In this document: positions 9,743 through 20,835 of the stretch, piece after piece
How the letters are laid out: each line of letters opens with the position of its first letter
Numbering within the stretch: the first letter of the stretch is position 1
Assembly: GCF_964204645.1 (NCBI RefSeq)
Contig: NC_134029.1
Coordinates: 8,794,850 to 8,858,849 of the forward strand
Direction: 5' to 3'
DNA length: 64,000 nt
Origin: Tubulanus polymorphus
Lineage: Eukaryota > Nemertea > Palaeonemertea > Tubulaniformes > Tubulanidae
Made by a program: the position numbers and the translations under genes
Notes under the pieces: generated by a model
What the model saw: the letters and a program-made list of their open reading frames with translations, nothing else
Database searches by the model: none
Told to the model about the DNA's origin: nothing

Positions 9743-12077
9743 AAGTTATTCAATCACCTGACGCCACTATATCAACTAGTTTGGAGTCAAACTGCCTCAA
9801 TTAGCATTCGAATTGATTATATTCTAACTCTACACCAAAGATTCGCGTTGAAATCGGATAGAATAACCATTTCCATGAATGATGCACGTTTGTTAACATT
9901 GAGTCGTAAAAACTGACTAAGTCACCGTTGAAATGCGTTGTATGATATTGCGTTTAATGAACACAATATCGCGATGTATAAAAGAGAAGAGGAACGTTTC
10001 AAGGTTTTGTTTTCATTTGGTTGAACGGTTGACGTTTGATTGGTCATCGTCAGATACTAAAGGTTTAACGTTTAGGGACACTCGTGGGGAAGATAGCCTT
10101 CTTGATATACACATCAAATCCCAAATATCTGTCTTCTAAACAAATTGCATTTGTTAAAAATATCAGATTACCTGGCTGAGTCTATTCGCTAAACTGATTG
10201 GAGTTATCAGTGGAATAATATTAGTCGAATTGAGTGAAAACTGGTCCCAACGTGTTAATGTCACCGATATTTAGAATGTTTGTTTCCGCGTGGTATTTTA
10301 GCACGCATTCTATTTCAATTTGATATTTCGGTTACATACTATTTGCTCGTGTTTTTGATGAAATATGGTACAGCCGCCCTTATTATACAGGGATATATCA
10401 CTGCAACACGAATACATCCAACGTCAGCTTCTCTATCGAAAACTGATCAGTCACTTGAAAGAAGTGATTCATTTAATACTGAAGTAGCAGAGATGTCACT
10501 TTTAATTCTAAGTTAAGAGCCGTTAAATCGCATGCAAGGGATTCATAAAACCCTCGACGTTTTAAGTCCCTCATCAGCATATCGATTTATTCAGTTATCT
10601 ACATTTCGAAAACGCTTCGAAATTATTATCTTGATTTTGACACTATTTAACATGATATGGATTCATCTATTCTGTCAAAACGAATGCAAAAGAAGCCGAA
10701 AAAACCTATGAGAGGATAAAACTGTGATACAGCAGCATCTGACATTGGGTATAGACGCCAGTGTGCAAACTATTCAATTCGAATCTAAATCCATTTACTA
10801 AATCTATCATAATAGGGGCAATAAAGCTAGCCTGTAGTATTCACTTTTCATCGAAATCAAATGATACAATTTATCGGTTATATTACGGATTATATGTCAT
10901 TTCATAAGATTTCCGCTTCAATACAAGTAAAATGTGTTTGTTAATTGTAAAATAAACTTGTGTTTTTAATGTACCATAACAGTTTACGGGAACCAATATT
11001 TCCTCAATGATTTGCGAGATTCATGGCGGAAACAATTTGAATTGGATTTGATAATGTTTTGCTTAATTTCATAGGATTTGATATTTTCTTGCTGAATAAA
11101 ATCTAATTGAATTTGCAATCAAAGCGCATGGCTAATTAGCATATCACACTCATCCGCTCCTACGTTGCCGACATGAAAGAAAAGTGCCTCCGTGGTTCTG
11201 ATTGGCTGGTTGCCTATGAACTCAAGGGCGGCACCACCAGATGGACAACCGGGAATCGCCTTTTATTTTCTGTTCCAAAAATGTCGATGGGTAACATTCG
11301 CACATCTTTGTTTTACACAACCCTTGCATTAATTTTCAAAAACAAAATTTCTATGGTAAAATCAGTAAAGTCATACTCCCAAGAACCAGATCAAATTAGT
11401 ATTTCACGACAATCGAACTTGAAATAAAATTCTCAAGGAGTGAAGAAGTAGACCGCCGTGGGATTGCATGAACACCTGCTGATACGTGAAGCTTACCCAA
11501 TCAGAGAGGAGACATCGCTCTCCGATTGGATTTTGGAACTGGTATTTTCTAGATTCAGATTTTCGTGAAAACCCCCAGTGCAATATAGCCTTGGCCTTTT
11601 TCAAAATTCGGAATTGATCTAGGAATTGGAGTATAGATAATGATGAAATGAATGATTTCAGCGCATGATATTGGACGTCAGGCGCCGTAGTTTACTAGTC
11701 CAATATGACGCACGTGGAACAATTCGTGTGACGCCCATGCACTATCCCTATAGCAATAGACTCAATCCATGGCCTAATAGAATGGTATTAAATCGCTTAC
11801 TGAATGTGCAGCTAAAAGATAAACAAAACCTAAGAAAATACTCATTGAAAAAGGTTGGGCGGAAACCTTTTAAAAAATGATTTGAAGATAGTGCTCAAAA
11901 TGTCACGCATGCGGCTGACTGCGGAAATGAGAAATGGCCACGACTGCCCGGTATCAAAGAGTAATCTCCTTACTGATAGGATTCATTTTTAGAAAAAAAA
12001 ATGTTAACTCCAATTTGTGATTAAACACGAAATTGACGCGGTCTTATCACCCGTCGCGTGATACTGGTATTACTTAC

Positions 12078-12519
12078 TCGACGAAACTTGAGTCGGTTGA
12101 GCTGACGTAGTAGAAATACAGTTGGTTTAATCCACAGGCGAAAGACGTCAAAACAAGGAAAAATATCAACAGAAACTTGATAATGTCGATGAGCATGCAA
12201 CCTAACGATATTTGCAGTGGACCCAAATGTGGATTCGCTTGGAACAGGTAGATAATCCGCGCGAAGCTGAACACGTTCGCTACGGCGAACAGACCCTCGG
12301 AGATGATCGTCGGGTCCATGTCGGGCCATTCGGATCGGGGCATCTCTCCGCGTCCGAAATCTGCATCCATGTAGTGAAGTTGTATGTAGGCTACGATCCG
12401 CAACGAGAACGTACATAAATAGAGCGATAACATGATAAAATCCATCCAGTTCCACCACTGTCTGATGTACGCTCGCAGGCCTTCTTCCCATAGTTGTTTC
12501 ACTTCGGCCCACACAAAAC
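12078..12519 (-). CDS. TRPC: TRPC exon E3: S2 end to S5
   Basis: The exon has 442 bp; acceptor ccttttgaag completes the Gly codon begun by E2 (WVLGFVWAEV). It encodes residues 435-581. Predicted helices are S3 around 459-479 ([20 protein letters not shown]), S4 around 505-527 ([20 protein letters not shown]) and S5 around 538-566, ending [12 protein letters not shown]. The segment LGPLQISLG is the conserved TRPC S4-S5 linker. The donor is GA|GTAAGT, leaving phase 2, which each E4 exon accepts. The S5-pore linker is very short, as in TRPC3/6/7. Confidence 0.96.
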
Positions 12520-13263
12520 CTTCAAAAGGAAAATAAGAAATGCATTGTCACATCATTCAAAACACGTTTCTTTTAACTACGGAAGAATCCTGGAAAATGA
12601 CTAGAAATATTTCGAGTTTGGTTGTAATTCGGAACGGAACGAAAATCTCGTTGGTTTTATGAACTATTTTTTCAACAAACTGTCCCTAAAACTGCGGCAC
12701 TCCAGAAATAAACACGAAAGAGCATTTCTTATTTCAGGAAATTTGTTTTGGTTGTAATTCGGAACGGAACGAAAATCTCGTTGGTTTTATGAACTATTTT
12801 TTCAACAAACTGTCCCTAAAACTGCGGCACTCCAGAAATAAACACGAAAGAGCATTTCTTATTTCAGGAAATTTGTACGAATGAATGTACAAATCCGTCT
12901 ATAAAACAGCCTAGATCGAAGGCATACACATAACAAAATATGTCAGTTAATCCAATGTCAATTACAATATATTTCAAAACCTTTGCTATATAACAAAAAG
13001 TACATGTGTACATAATCATAATGGAATGAGGGTGAAGCAGTTTCTATCCTTTTGTTACACAGAAACTTAATTTGTACTTACTGCATGACATATATTTTTG
13101 TGTTAACAAGTTGCAGAACTGAGTGTACACAACTTAAAATGATTTTTTTGGAGGTCGCAGAAATCCTTCAATTTTCGACAATCCTTGTGTTAGACAACCA
13201 AACATTTTGATACCTTTACATGGAAATTAATAATATGAATTACTTAAGACAAAATTTACTTAC
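12520..13263 (-). other. TRPC intron E2-E3
   Basis: GT-AG intron of 744 bp, largely occupied by a 130-bp exact tandem duplication (12617-12876). Confidence 0.85.
12617..12876. repeat. Exact 130-bp tandem duplication
   Basis: The unit starting tttggttgtaattcggaacg at 12617 recurs at 12747 with no difference that I can see over 129-130 bp. Perfect identity points to a recent duplication or an assembly artefact. Confidence 0.95.
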
Positions 13264-13618
13264 CTAGCACCCATAAGACAATAAGCCACTCTAACGCATT
13301 GGGCCACGGTCCTCTTATTTTAGAGCGAGCTTGGATATCTCCGTTTTTTACGGCCACGGTGGTTGACATCAATAACAACAACACTAAGAACACGGCAAAC
13401 GACGCACTATGGTACATAAACTTCATGAATGGACTTCGCAGAAGTTGGCCTACGCGACTTCTTGGAACGGTAAGATATATCAATACTAGAAATGGTAATA
13501 TACACGGCAGTCCGATACATATGGCTACTTTCATCACGGTGTTACGAGTTCTCCAGCCAGGCAAACCTTCGTACCAGATCGACGTTAAAAGCTGTTGACA
13601 GTGCGGGTGAGCTACAAA
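13264..13618 (-). CDS. TRPC: TRPC exon E2: pre-S1, S1 and start of S2
   Basis: The exon has 355 bp and encodes residues 317-434. The acceptor is ctcgttag; a second AG five bases into the exon was rejected because only the first one keeps frame and restores the conserved FVAHPHCQQLL. It continues IWYEGLPGWR, a pre-S1 hydrophobic helix (about 347-366) and S1 (about 384-404, FMKFMYHSASFAVFLVLLLL). S2 begins at EWLIVLWVLG. The donor TAG|GTAAGT splits the Gly codon of WVLG and joins E3. Confidence 0.96.
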
Positions 13619-13984
13619 CTAACGAGAAAGTCATATGTACAAACATTGCATACTTATTTGCAGTTTAGGACATGTCGAGTTTGCATGGAGTTATTTCAAG
13701 CGAAAGAAAGACAAACCCTTTTCAGAGCAAGGACACCACCAGAATCTTTAAGTGGGGTCCAATATCCTGAATTCGAGAGGGGGTTGAGGAGCAAATGGCA
13801 TCAAAATTGTACTTTTCGTGATAACTTAACCAGATGAAACATTATTATATATATTATGACCTGAGATCTGACTGATCGAAAAAAGTATCTCTTATTAGCC
13901 GTAAATTAGTCACTTATTCATCCTTCACCACGTGTATGAAGTTTGCATACAACCCGCAGTGGTGCTATTTATGATGTTATACCT

Positions 13985-14130
13985 ACAATATTTGTATACG
14001 TTGTTCAAGTTTGTATCAATTTTTCTTTTATATGCTGATTTAATTTTTGTAAATCCTCTTTGTACCAAACGTTTTGGTTAGAGTGTAATAAACTATCTTA
14101 TCCTATCTTATCTCATCTTATCTTATCTAT
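13985..14130 (+). mobile_element. 3' end of a LINE with (TATCT)n tail
   Basis: The sequence runs ttgtaccaaacg, gttagagtgtaataaact and then a degenerate TATCT/TCTTA pentamer array (14093-14128). Termination in a short tandem repeat without poly(A) is typical of CR1/L2-type non-LTR elements. A matching 63-bp fragment is inserted at 45537-45599. No coding part remains. Confidence 0.6.
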
Positions 14131-14824
14131 TCCTTCAGGATGTCCAAAACATTTGAAATGGCTATGTTCCTTTAACGTGCCTCTACGAAACACCAGAAGG
14201 GTTTGGCATACGGAATGGTCATAATCATATTGCAAATCAATTATATCACTCAGACTGATTTCGAATTGGAAATTTAGGTCTTCCATTCTGCGGCTTATGA
14301 TACATTAATATTCATGTCTGCGCAACGCTTCCGTAATCTAGGAGATTTTCTCAACTCAATCCTTAGCCTTCCATCCTAAAATTTGCAAATTATCACAATA
14401 TCGTATGCCTTTATTTAGACGTTAATTTTTAAGGATACCGAACTTAAGATACGAATATGGATATTGACACCAAATATCGGTAAATCATGAAGTTTCGAAA
14501 ATACGTTGAACCACGGCCATTACGATGATTAGATATCGGTGCTAAAACATCAGAAAAAAATGTATAGCCGGTTTTCAGACATCGACTTGATATTTAATCC
14601 AAAAAGCCGGCAAATCGAGAGAATTCATATCCGGTTTCCATAGCTACGTCAAAATAAACCTCTTAGCAAATTTGCGCAAGAGCTTCTGACGGACGTAAAA
14701 CTTAGCCACCGACATCCGGATTTTTAACACGAGTTAGGCTATTCGAACGTGCCACCGCGAATCACTGTTCGAATCCTTAATGCGTCAAGGGATGACGCTT
14801 TGCAAACGACAAGGATGATATGTA

Positions 14825-15300
14825 AGAAAGCGTTATTCAAAATAGGTTGCTACATAATGAGATAAAAACCCACTACGTACACATAAAAAGATTTTTTTTA
14901 AAATCGAGAAATAATTTAATCAAAAAAAAGAACAGGATGTTTCGATCTCACCCTAGAGATCATCGTCAGGTGTTGGATCTCTGGGGTGAGATCGAGACGT
15001 CGTGTTCTTTTAATAATTTTATTATAGATTTTCGATTTTTATTTGTACATAGTGGGTTTATTAATCTTATTATTCGTTTACTAATAGGTTGCTACGTAGG
15101 GTGAATGTGATTTGGTTTTATAGTTATTTGGTGTTATTCTCTGATAGTGTTAAGACCAACGTGAAAATAGAAACAAAGATAGTTAAATTGAACTAGGCCT
15201 ACAGTGCACCATAAGGTTCATTATGTGGCGTCACAGGGCCGAATTTCTAGATGGAGCCATACGTTCAGACCATATAAATCGACTAAGGTTTTGAAACCGA
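14825..15300. repeat. Interspersed family O, copy 1, interrupted
   Basis: Matches 17690-18085 along gcgttattcaaaataggttg, later gtggcgtcacagggccgaat and the stretch near 15280-15320. It is split by the inverted-repeat insertion 14854-15082. Confidence 0.7.
14854..15082. mobile_element. Inverted-repeat element, IR class, with 13-bp target duplication
   Basis: The 229-bp insert is flanked by the direct repeat aataggttgctac (14841-14853 and 15083-15095). The second family O copy has this site empty at 17720-17735. Inside, gtttcgatctcacc and ggtgagatcgagac mirror each other around atcatcgtcaggtg; outer arms include aaaatcgagaaat. Non-coding. Confidence 0.85.
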
Positions 15301-15322
15301 AGACCGCTCGATGATGGTGCGT

Positions 15323-15400
15323 CCTCCCTCGACAAGGATTCGAACCTAATAGTATCGCTACACTCAGCCACGGCACGAAACCCCTACACCAGACCTGGAA
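15323..15400 (-). mobile_element. tRNA-derived SINE-like unit, family S1, head only
   Basis: Read on the minus strand it has an A-box-like TGGCTGAGTG and a perfect B box, GGTTCGAATCC, spaced as in a tRNA. It lies head to head with a fuller unit on the plus strand (15428-15711). The tRNA folding is degenerate. Confidence 0.6.
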
Positions 15401-15427
15401 CACAGAAACATGGGCAGCTTTGCCACA

Positions 15428-15711
15428 GGAAAAGTTGCCGCACTAATCAGATTACGCGTTGTATAATCGCTGAGGCAAATTTCACGGATAAACTATAAAT
15501 GGAAAAACCCGGGCTAAAATGAAACGGGATATCTGATTGGCTAATAATGACATTGTTTAAGCTGCGCATGTAGCTGCGCACTCTGGCTACTATGTGCATC
15601 CTCGCGTTTGCAAGGCGTCATCCCTCGACGCGAGGTTTCGTACCGCGGTGAGTCTCGATACCCGTCCCCATGCCATCAGGTTCGAATCGCTGCGTCGGGG
15701 AGGTTGTGTCA
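15428..15711 (+). mobile_element. tRNA-derived SINE-like unit, family S1
   Basis: The order is gttgccgcac, ttcacggataaactataaat, gattggctaataatgacat, gctgcgcatgtagctgcgca, then a tRNA-like end with caggttcgaatc. The same order, whole or in part, is found at 26705-26845 (plus), 39786-39931 and 59470-59650 (both minus). Confidence 0.65.
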
Positions 15712-16526
15712 GCACCTGTTCTATAGCGTATACCGACAGTAAATATACGTATGACGAATCAAGTATATATCAGTATCTTATTTCGTTAGAGCATGGACGT
15801 TAAAAATCTATAGTTTATACGTCCATGATTAGAGTTATTATCGTCTTGTATCCTGGATTCGAATGAATTATTTCGAGTCGAAAATGAATAAAAAAGAAAA
15901 ACGAGGCAAATATTCGTTTTAATGAATTTTTGATTGGGCGAGCGTTTGCGCGATCATTTCCGTGTCGGCGCTTGCGTTTGTTGCATTTTATTCCGATCGG
16001 TAAAAACGGTCGATGAAAAGGTAATTAAGAGCGAAACTACGATAGAATTTTCCTATAAAACACGCATACGCGGGTCGCATCGATCGCTTAGATAATCTCC
16101 AAAATAAATCTCCAAAACAGACCTAACGATATACGACTCGCGGGAAACGAGATTATAGCTCACGAGTCTCCGACGGATCAATCGTCGCTGCGCGCGGACG
16201 TGACAGGTTTCCTATAATGCACCGAACATCCACGAGATCAGCTCAATAAACACAGAATACGCACAAACCTGATGGCGAAATAGTCATTTTTTTTCTCGCT
16301 GGTAATCAGAGATACTATATACGTCATAATAACATTTGATGCGCGAATGGTGATCACATTCGTCGTGTTTACCTAGACCCTAATCACCGACAAACCCAGT
16401 AGATTTTCTTTTCATTTTACATATTCCAAACACGCGTCATGAGTGCAGGGTTTGTCGCTTTATTCCTTTACGGTGATCACATATTGAAACGTGACATCGG
16501 TTATCCCCGTCAGATCAATGAGGACT

Positions 16527-16865
16527 ACGTTCGACTGTGGCAATCGAGGATTCCACTTGTGACAAGCGAGGATCCACCAGGTTCGCTAGTGTGCATTCAG
16601 ACAACAACTCTTGGATTTCTTCTCAGATTCAATTAAAATCTATCCATAATCTCTAATTCTTTGAATGATGATTAGTAAAATCCACCTTATTTATGAACCT
16701 TAAGATCATCTGAGTTTATCAAGAGGAGTAATATAACTAATTTCTGACAAGGGAGGCTAAAAATCTAGATGAAAGTTCATCGAAAATGAATTATATTTTG
16801 ACAGGGTTGTCGTACTGATACGCCCGCCATCTAGCGGGATAGCTGGTGGCACGGAGTCCTCATTG
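16527..16865. repeat. Interspersed family T, copy 1
   Basis: Direct match to 45266-45664. Shared pieces are acgttcgactgtggcaatc, gtgcattcagacaacaactc, gggaggctaaaaatcta and ccatctagcgggatagctgg. This copy lacks the LINE fragment carried by copy 2. No reading frame is shared by both copies. Confidence 0.85.
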
Positions 16866-17689
16866 TATGCAAAAACATTGCTAAGAGCTGTTTGGTGCAA
16901 CCAAGGAGGTTTATGCTTTAGTTTAGTATAATTGTTTCTCAACTGATTATCTAAAGGGGCGAATCCGAGGGTAGGGTGTAGAGGGTGCGCATTCCCTTTT
17001 ACAAAGTCGAGTTGCCCTGAAATTTTACAGGAAAATGAAGAAAAAAAAAACGAAACACTGACTATGATAGCAACAGTACCCTTTTAAATGATATGCCCTA
17101 ATTTTCGGGATGCTACCCTCACTGAAATAGAATCTATAGATTCACCCCGGCCTGTTTAAAAGAGTTTGTAACATAAATTTCGCAAATGTTATAAGATTCA
17201 TTTTTGACGACTGCAATCGAATTAAATCGGAAACCTGACCCGATGGTGATTAACAATCTGGTTAAAGTGAAATCCCTTCTCCTCAAGAACTGAACGTCTA
17301 TACATCCACATCTACGAACTGTAGAAAGGCTACCATTTTTAATGCTCGTTTTTCTATTCAAATTCTAGCAATACACTCATTGAAATAAATCAAATCATAC
17401 TCAAAGATGCAAATTCATCTTCAGCGTAAACTGTTTCATTCTCACGATAACTAATTCAGAACATGTTGAATATAGTGCTTACAAAACTAACGGTTATAAC
17501 GTTTAGCGGAACTGCTGAGAAGGAAGTCCGACCATCAATGTAACGCAGTGTCTATGCGTGGTTTCGGTCCTCACTATTTACGATAATTACCCGTTATGTA
17601 CAGCGATCCTGTTTCAATTGTGAAAAATATTTGAGCGGTCTATCAGAGCCGAAAGGAAAAATCAGTTTGGTTATTCGAATGTACACGTA

Positions 17690-18085
17690 GCACTATATGT
17701 AGGAAGGCGTTACTCAAAATAGGTTGCTACGTATAGTAAGTGAATTGGACATGGTTTTCATTATTGTTTGATAGTCTCTAGATCAACCTGGAAATATCGA
17801 ACGTGTTGCCTGGCAATGCTGTTCGTATATTTTTTGAAAGAGTTGAGACCAGACATCAGGATCCAGGGTCCAGTTCCACAGTTCTGAGTTTAGATTTGAC
17901 TCCGAGTTAAAACATTGAAAATGAACTAACTACTCTAACTCACAAATGTGGAACTGGGTCCAGACTTTAAACTTAAACTACAGTCGATCGTACGGTTAAT
18001 GATGTGACGTCACAGTGTCGAATTTTGAATTGAACCATAAGTTTTGACCATTAGTTGACTAAGGTCTAAAAACTGAGGACCGCCG
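17690..18085. repeat. Interspersed family O, copy 2 (empty site)
   Basis: Second copy of the family at 14825-15300, without the inverted-repeat insertion. It is itself split by a hairpin repeat of family P at 17867-17962. Confidence 0.7.
17867..17962. repeat. Palindromic MITE-like repeat, family P
   Basis: Ends ggtccagttccaca and tgtggaactgggtcc form terminal inverted repeats around a central ttgaaaatgaact. Other members are at 27875-27969, 37143-37250, 46741-46850 and 57131-57242. Confidence 0.75.
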
Positions 18086-18195
18086 AGTAATGGTGTATGG
18101 AATAAGAATGACCAATATCGATATCATGGATATCCAAATAAATCATCGATATTCATGGAATAACTCATAAGAATGTTGTGTCAGCGCATACGTAC

Positions 18196-19143
18196 CTGTT
18201 TTTGTTCATATTTCAAAGCCAATTTCAGGCGTGCCAACGTCAACTTATCGGTATCACCATCTTCCTCGTCGTCGTCCTCGTCATCTGACTTGTCGAGAAC
18301 GGCTATAACCTCTTCGCTGCTGCGACACTGATCCAAAAGATCGCACGCGTACTTTTTACACGATTCGGCGAGTTCCGTGTACGTATCTTTGAATTCGTTT
18401 TCTTTCATCGCCAAGCGCTGGAGTTCCCAGGATAGTCTGAAAGCGGTGAGGATAGGGTCGGCGCTTGTCAGCGAGATCCACGCCGGACTGGCCAAAGCCC
18501 TGAACGTGTGGATGCGCAGCAGCGAATGTCGCAAACTGTCCTCATTCACCTGGTCCAAGCAGCGTTGGCAGGCGCACGACAAAGTGTGCGGATTTTCTAT
18601 CTTCGCCCCGCGAGAAAGGAGAAGTTGCAATATTTCGAATTGGTTACAAGTGGCGGCTAGAATAACCGGCGAGATATCCGGGGAATATTCGTTACTTTGC
18701 TCGGATAGCGGTTTGGATTTCGACCATTCGAACCCTAACATTCCTCGACTTATACTGGGGTGGTCAATCAACATCTCAACGATTCTATACACGCCTTCTC
18801 GTATGGCGTACAAAATGGCGTCGCCAATTTTAACACCCTCTTGTTTGAGTAACAGTTCGACGATTTCTGTATTTTCATTATCGACGGCGATTTGTATGGC
18901 AGACCGGCCGAGTATATTTGTACAGTTGACATTGACGGGACTCGGGCCTTGTAAACACCTGATCATCGTGTGCTTGTCTCCCTTCTCTGCAGCCTCCAGG
19001 AAAAGCCGCTCGTGCGGATCCATCCTGTGGCCTTCTTTCAACGGTTCCAACGGAATGGGAACTGCCCGTCCCGAGCTTTTAGAGCTTGAACGCATTGGGC
19101 GATTTCTTTTGCTCCCGCGGAAGTCAGGAGCTAGATTATCCAT
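18196..19143 (-). CDS. TRPC: TRPC exon E1: N-terminus, ankyrin repeats, TRP_2 region
   Basis: Encodes residues 1-316. The ATG at 19143 sits in GCCACCATGG, an ideal Kozak context. Upstream 5' UTR sequence reaches a likely acceptor, ttttgtag, at 19190. Ankyrin repeats span about 43-200 (ERLFLEAAEKGD, GRSAIQIAVDNENTEIVELL, SPVILAATCNQFEILQLLL). H186, C190, C192 and C195 form the H-x3-C-x-C-x2-C zinc-type motif of TRPC channels. SLRHS, ALASPAW and SWELQRLA continue into the TRP_2 region. An acidic run at 287-299 precedes LARLKLALKYEQKQ and the donor CAG|GTACGT. The residues up to 40 are basic, serine-rich and poorly conserved. Confidence 0.97.
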
Positions 19144-19189
19144 GGTGGCAGACAGCCCACCGACGCCTGTTCGCGGGCTGACGAACTAC
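19144..19189 (-). other. TRPC 5' UTR part of exon E1
   Basis: The sequence from the acceptor ag at 19190-19191 to the ATG has no upstream ATG. At least one further 5' exon must exist upstream; I could not place it. Confidence 0.6.
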
Positions 19190-19564
19190 CTACAAAATAT
19201 AATAATCGTTGGTTTTTCAATACAAACATCAATTTGAATTCCAAGACTGTTCAGATAAATACCTTCATATAACGCTTTAGTGCATAGTTTCATAACTAGC
19301 ATATGACGATATATCTCGCCACATGTAACATTATCTAAATATTAATGGTTGTCGTTGTATACATGCCGAATTTGTGCCTCGAAAATAAACATGTACATCC
19401 GGAATGCCGCATAATTTGAACACGAAAAATAGCTTATAGAAAAAAGAACGTTGATTGAATTTAAAGTTAATATTGCCTAATACTGTCCACAACGAATCAT
19501 ATATTAATGAAATGATATCAAGAGCAACGCATTCCTTACTTGAAGTTACTTTGAATATAAGTAC

Positions 19565-19800
19565 ATTGATTTTAATTGAATTGACCGGCAACCAGTCAAG
19601 CGTGACGTAGTGCACATTCCCGCAAAAAATGAATATAAAAAATGGAAACATCCATTTAACAGAAAATAAGGCTCATGAAAAATGTTTGATTACAAAACAA
19701 ATGCCAGAATTCACAATTGTAATTCTTATTTTGGAACGCCAATATTGATGACGCAGTACACATCGACTCACACAGATCCCCTGAATAAGGCATAGTAGTA
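19565..19800. repeat. Interspersed family G, copy 1
   Basis: Shares ttgaattgaccggcaac, cagtc and acgccaatattgatgac with 63150-63200 and 63784-63985. Part of it recurs inverted at 23570-23640 (gtgcactacgtcatcaattc). Confidence 0.7.
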
Positions 19801-20529
19801 AGCAACGTGTAATAACATTATTGTAACGGTTTTACGGCGTCTAAAGATTCTGTGCAACTAGTTACGAGAGTATATAAGGGAATTACTTCCCGGGAATACC
19901 ATTCGGTCAGGTGAAGATCACTTTGCACTAACATGACCAGTGAGGCCCTGCGACCACACCCTTTTATGACACATGCCCGGCTTTCACGAGCAGTTTCAAG
20001 CTAGCTGGAAAAAGCTACTGCAAAATTTCTCGGCAATTGCTGACTGGAACCTGCTACGTTACCTACGCATATACAGCTGAAGACGTTTTCGCGTAGAAGG
20101 AAAAACCATAGAAAAAAGTTACATTGAAACTGGTCGTCAAAACCAGGGGCAGTTGCTCAAAAGTTGGTTGAAAAAAGCTAGAGGATGAATACCATCACAA
20201 CGCACACAAATTGTTACTATGTCAACTATCCGCTACTATTACCACTTTCTGTGCAATTAGACCAGCCTTAAAGGTCACCAACGTCACTGGTGAGTCTAGC
20301 GGTACCGACCTGAACCCGACACCCTTTATAATTAATTGTGTATCTTCTTGATCAACGATATCCATGTATATAATCTGCGTAAAGTCAGTTTCAGGTGCGA
20401 TTTCACAAATCTATTTCGAGCATCTTTCACGCGTAAGTCTTGTATCAAGGAAATGCACGGGTTGTAAACTGTCACTCAGTTGACATTTGCGTGACGTAGT
20501 CTTATCGCCTAAGACTTTCGCTACTGGGG

Positions 20530-20835
20530 GCGGATCTAGGAAAATTGGAAGGCCCGCGTCGAAAAGAAAAGAAAAGGAATTTCTCGAACTTAGCAGGCAT
20601 GTCAAAGGCCACTAGCGGGGTTCGCCATCGCTGTTCAGATTCGCTCAGTTCGCTTTTTTTAGATGAAATACGTCCTAAGAGCAAATTTAAAGAGGATAAG
20701 CGTCAATTATGCAGGTTTTGATCTTAAAATAGCTTTTGATTTTTTTCTGACAACGATCTCTGTCTTGACGAAAAGGGCAACCTCCATGGGAAGGCAAGCG
20801 TCTGGACCCATGAGACCGCCCCGCGCACAGTATGA
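20530..20835. repeat. Interspersed family B, copy 1
   Basis: Matches 33297-33560 and 37330-37595: ctaggaaaattggaaggcc, gcatgtcaaagg, a tgcaggtttt/tttgcag block and cttgacgaaaagggcaacc, ending near gagaccgcc. No conserved frame. Confidence 0.75.

Larger units (their letters stand above)
9246..12077 (-). other. TRPC intron E3-E4a
   Basis: GT-AG intron of 2832 bp (donor GTAAGTA). It contains hairpin repeat HP copy 2 (9367-9445) and an inverted-repeat element (about 9515-9742). I searched it by eye for further LFW/NMLIAMM exon copies and found none. Confidence 0.8.
13619..18195 (-). other. TRPC intron E1-E2 with nested repeats
   Basis: GT-AG intron of 4577 bp. It holds a LINE 3' end (13985-14130), two copies of an interspersed family (about 14825-15300 and 17690-18085), an inverted-repeat insertion (14854-15082), SINE-like units (15323-15711), repeat family T copy 1 (16527-16865) and a hairpin repeat (17867-17962). 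The part 15800-16430 is less AT-rich and shows no repeat. Confidence 0.8.
1..19189 (-). other. TRPC: TRPC3/6/7-like cation channel gene, 3' end cut by window edge
   Basis: This entry gives the exon plan. On the minus strand the coding exons are E1 18196-19143, E2 13264-13618, E3 12078-12519, one of E4a/E4b/E4c, E5 4633-4848, E6 1634-1792, E7 811-926 and E8 from 275 to beyond position 1. All junctions are GT-AG and all phases join. With E4a the protein is 909 residues long at the window edge. TRPC channels are plasma-membrane tetramers conducting Na+ and Ca2+ downstream of phospholipase C. The ankyrin repeats, H-C-C-C motif, LFW pore motif, NMLIAMM S6 and [13 protein letters not shown] box are all readable. 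The C-terminal EIKQDISSLRYEL segment and the short S5-pore linker favour TRPC3/6/7 over TRPC1/4/5. That subfamily call is by eye and needs a tree. The stop codon lies outside the window. Confidence 0.95.

Noticed and set aside
9246-12077. A fourth pore exon between E3 and E4a
   Set aside because: I found no further LFW...NMLIAMM coding match by eye in this intron; a translated search could still find a decayed copy.
12021-12512. 163-codon minus-strand frame overlapping TRPC exon E3
   Set aside because: It is a shadow of E3 in another frame; E3 has the correct splice sites and TRPC residues.
13264-13611. Alternative E2 acceptor at the second tag (exon start 13611)
   Set aside because: It would break the frame with E1 and lose FVA of the conserved FVAHPxCQQ motif.
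18377-19237. 286-codon plus-strand frame opposite TRPC exon E1
   Set aside because: Antisense shadow of the ankyrin-repeat exon.
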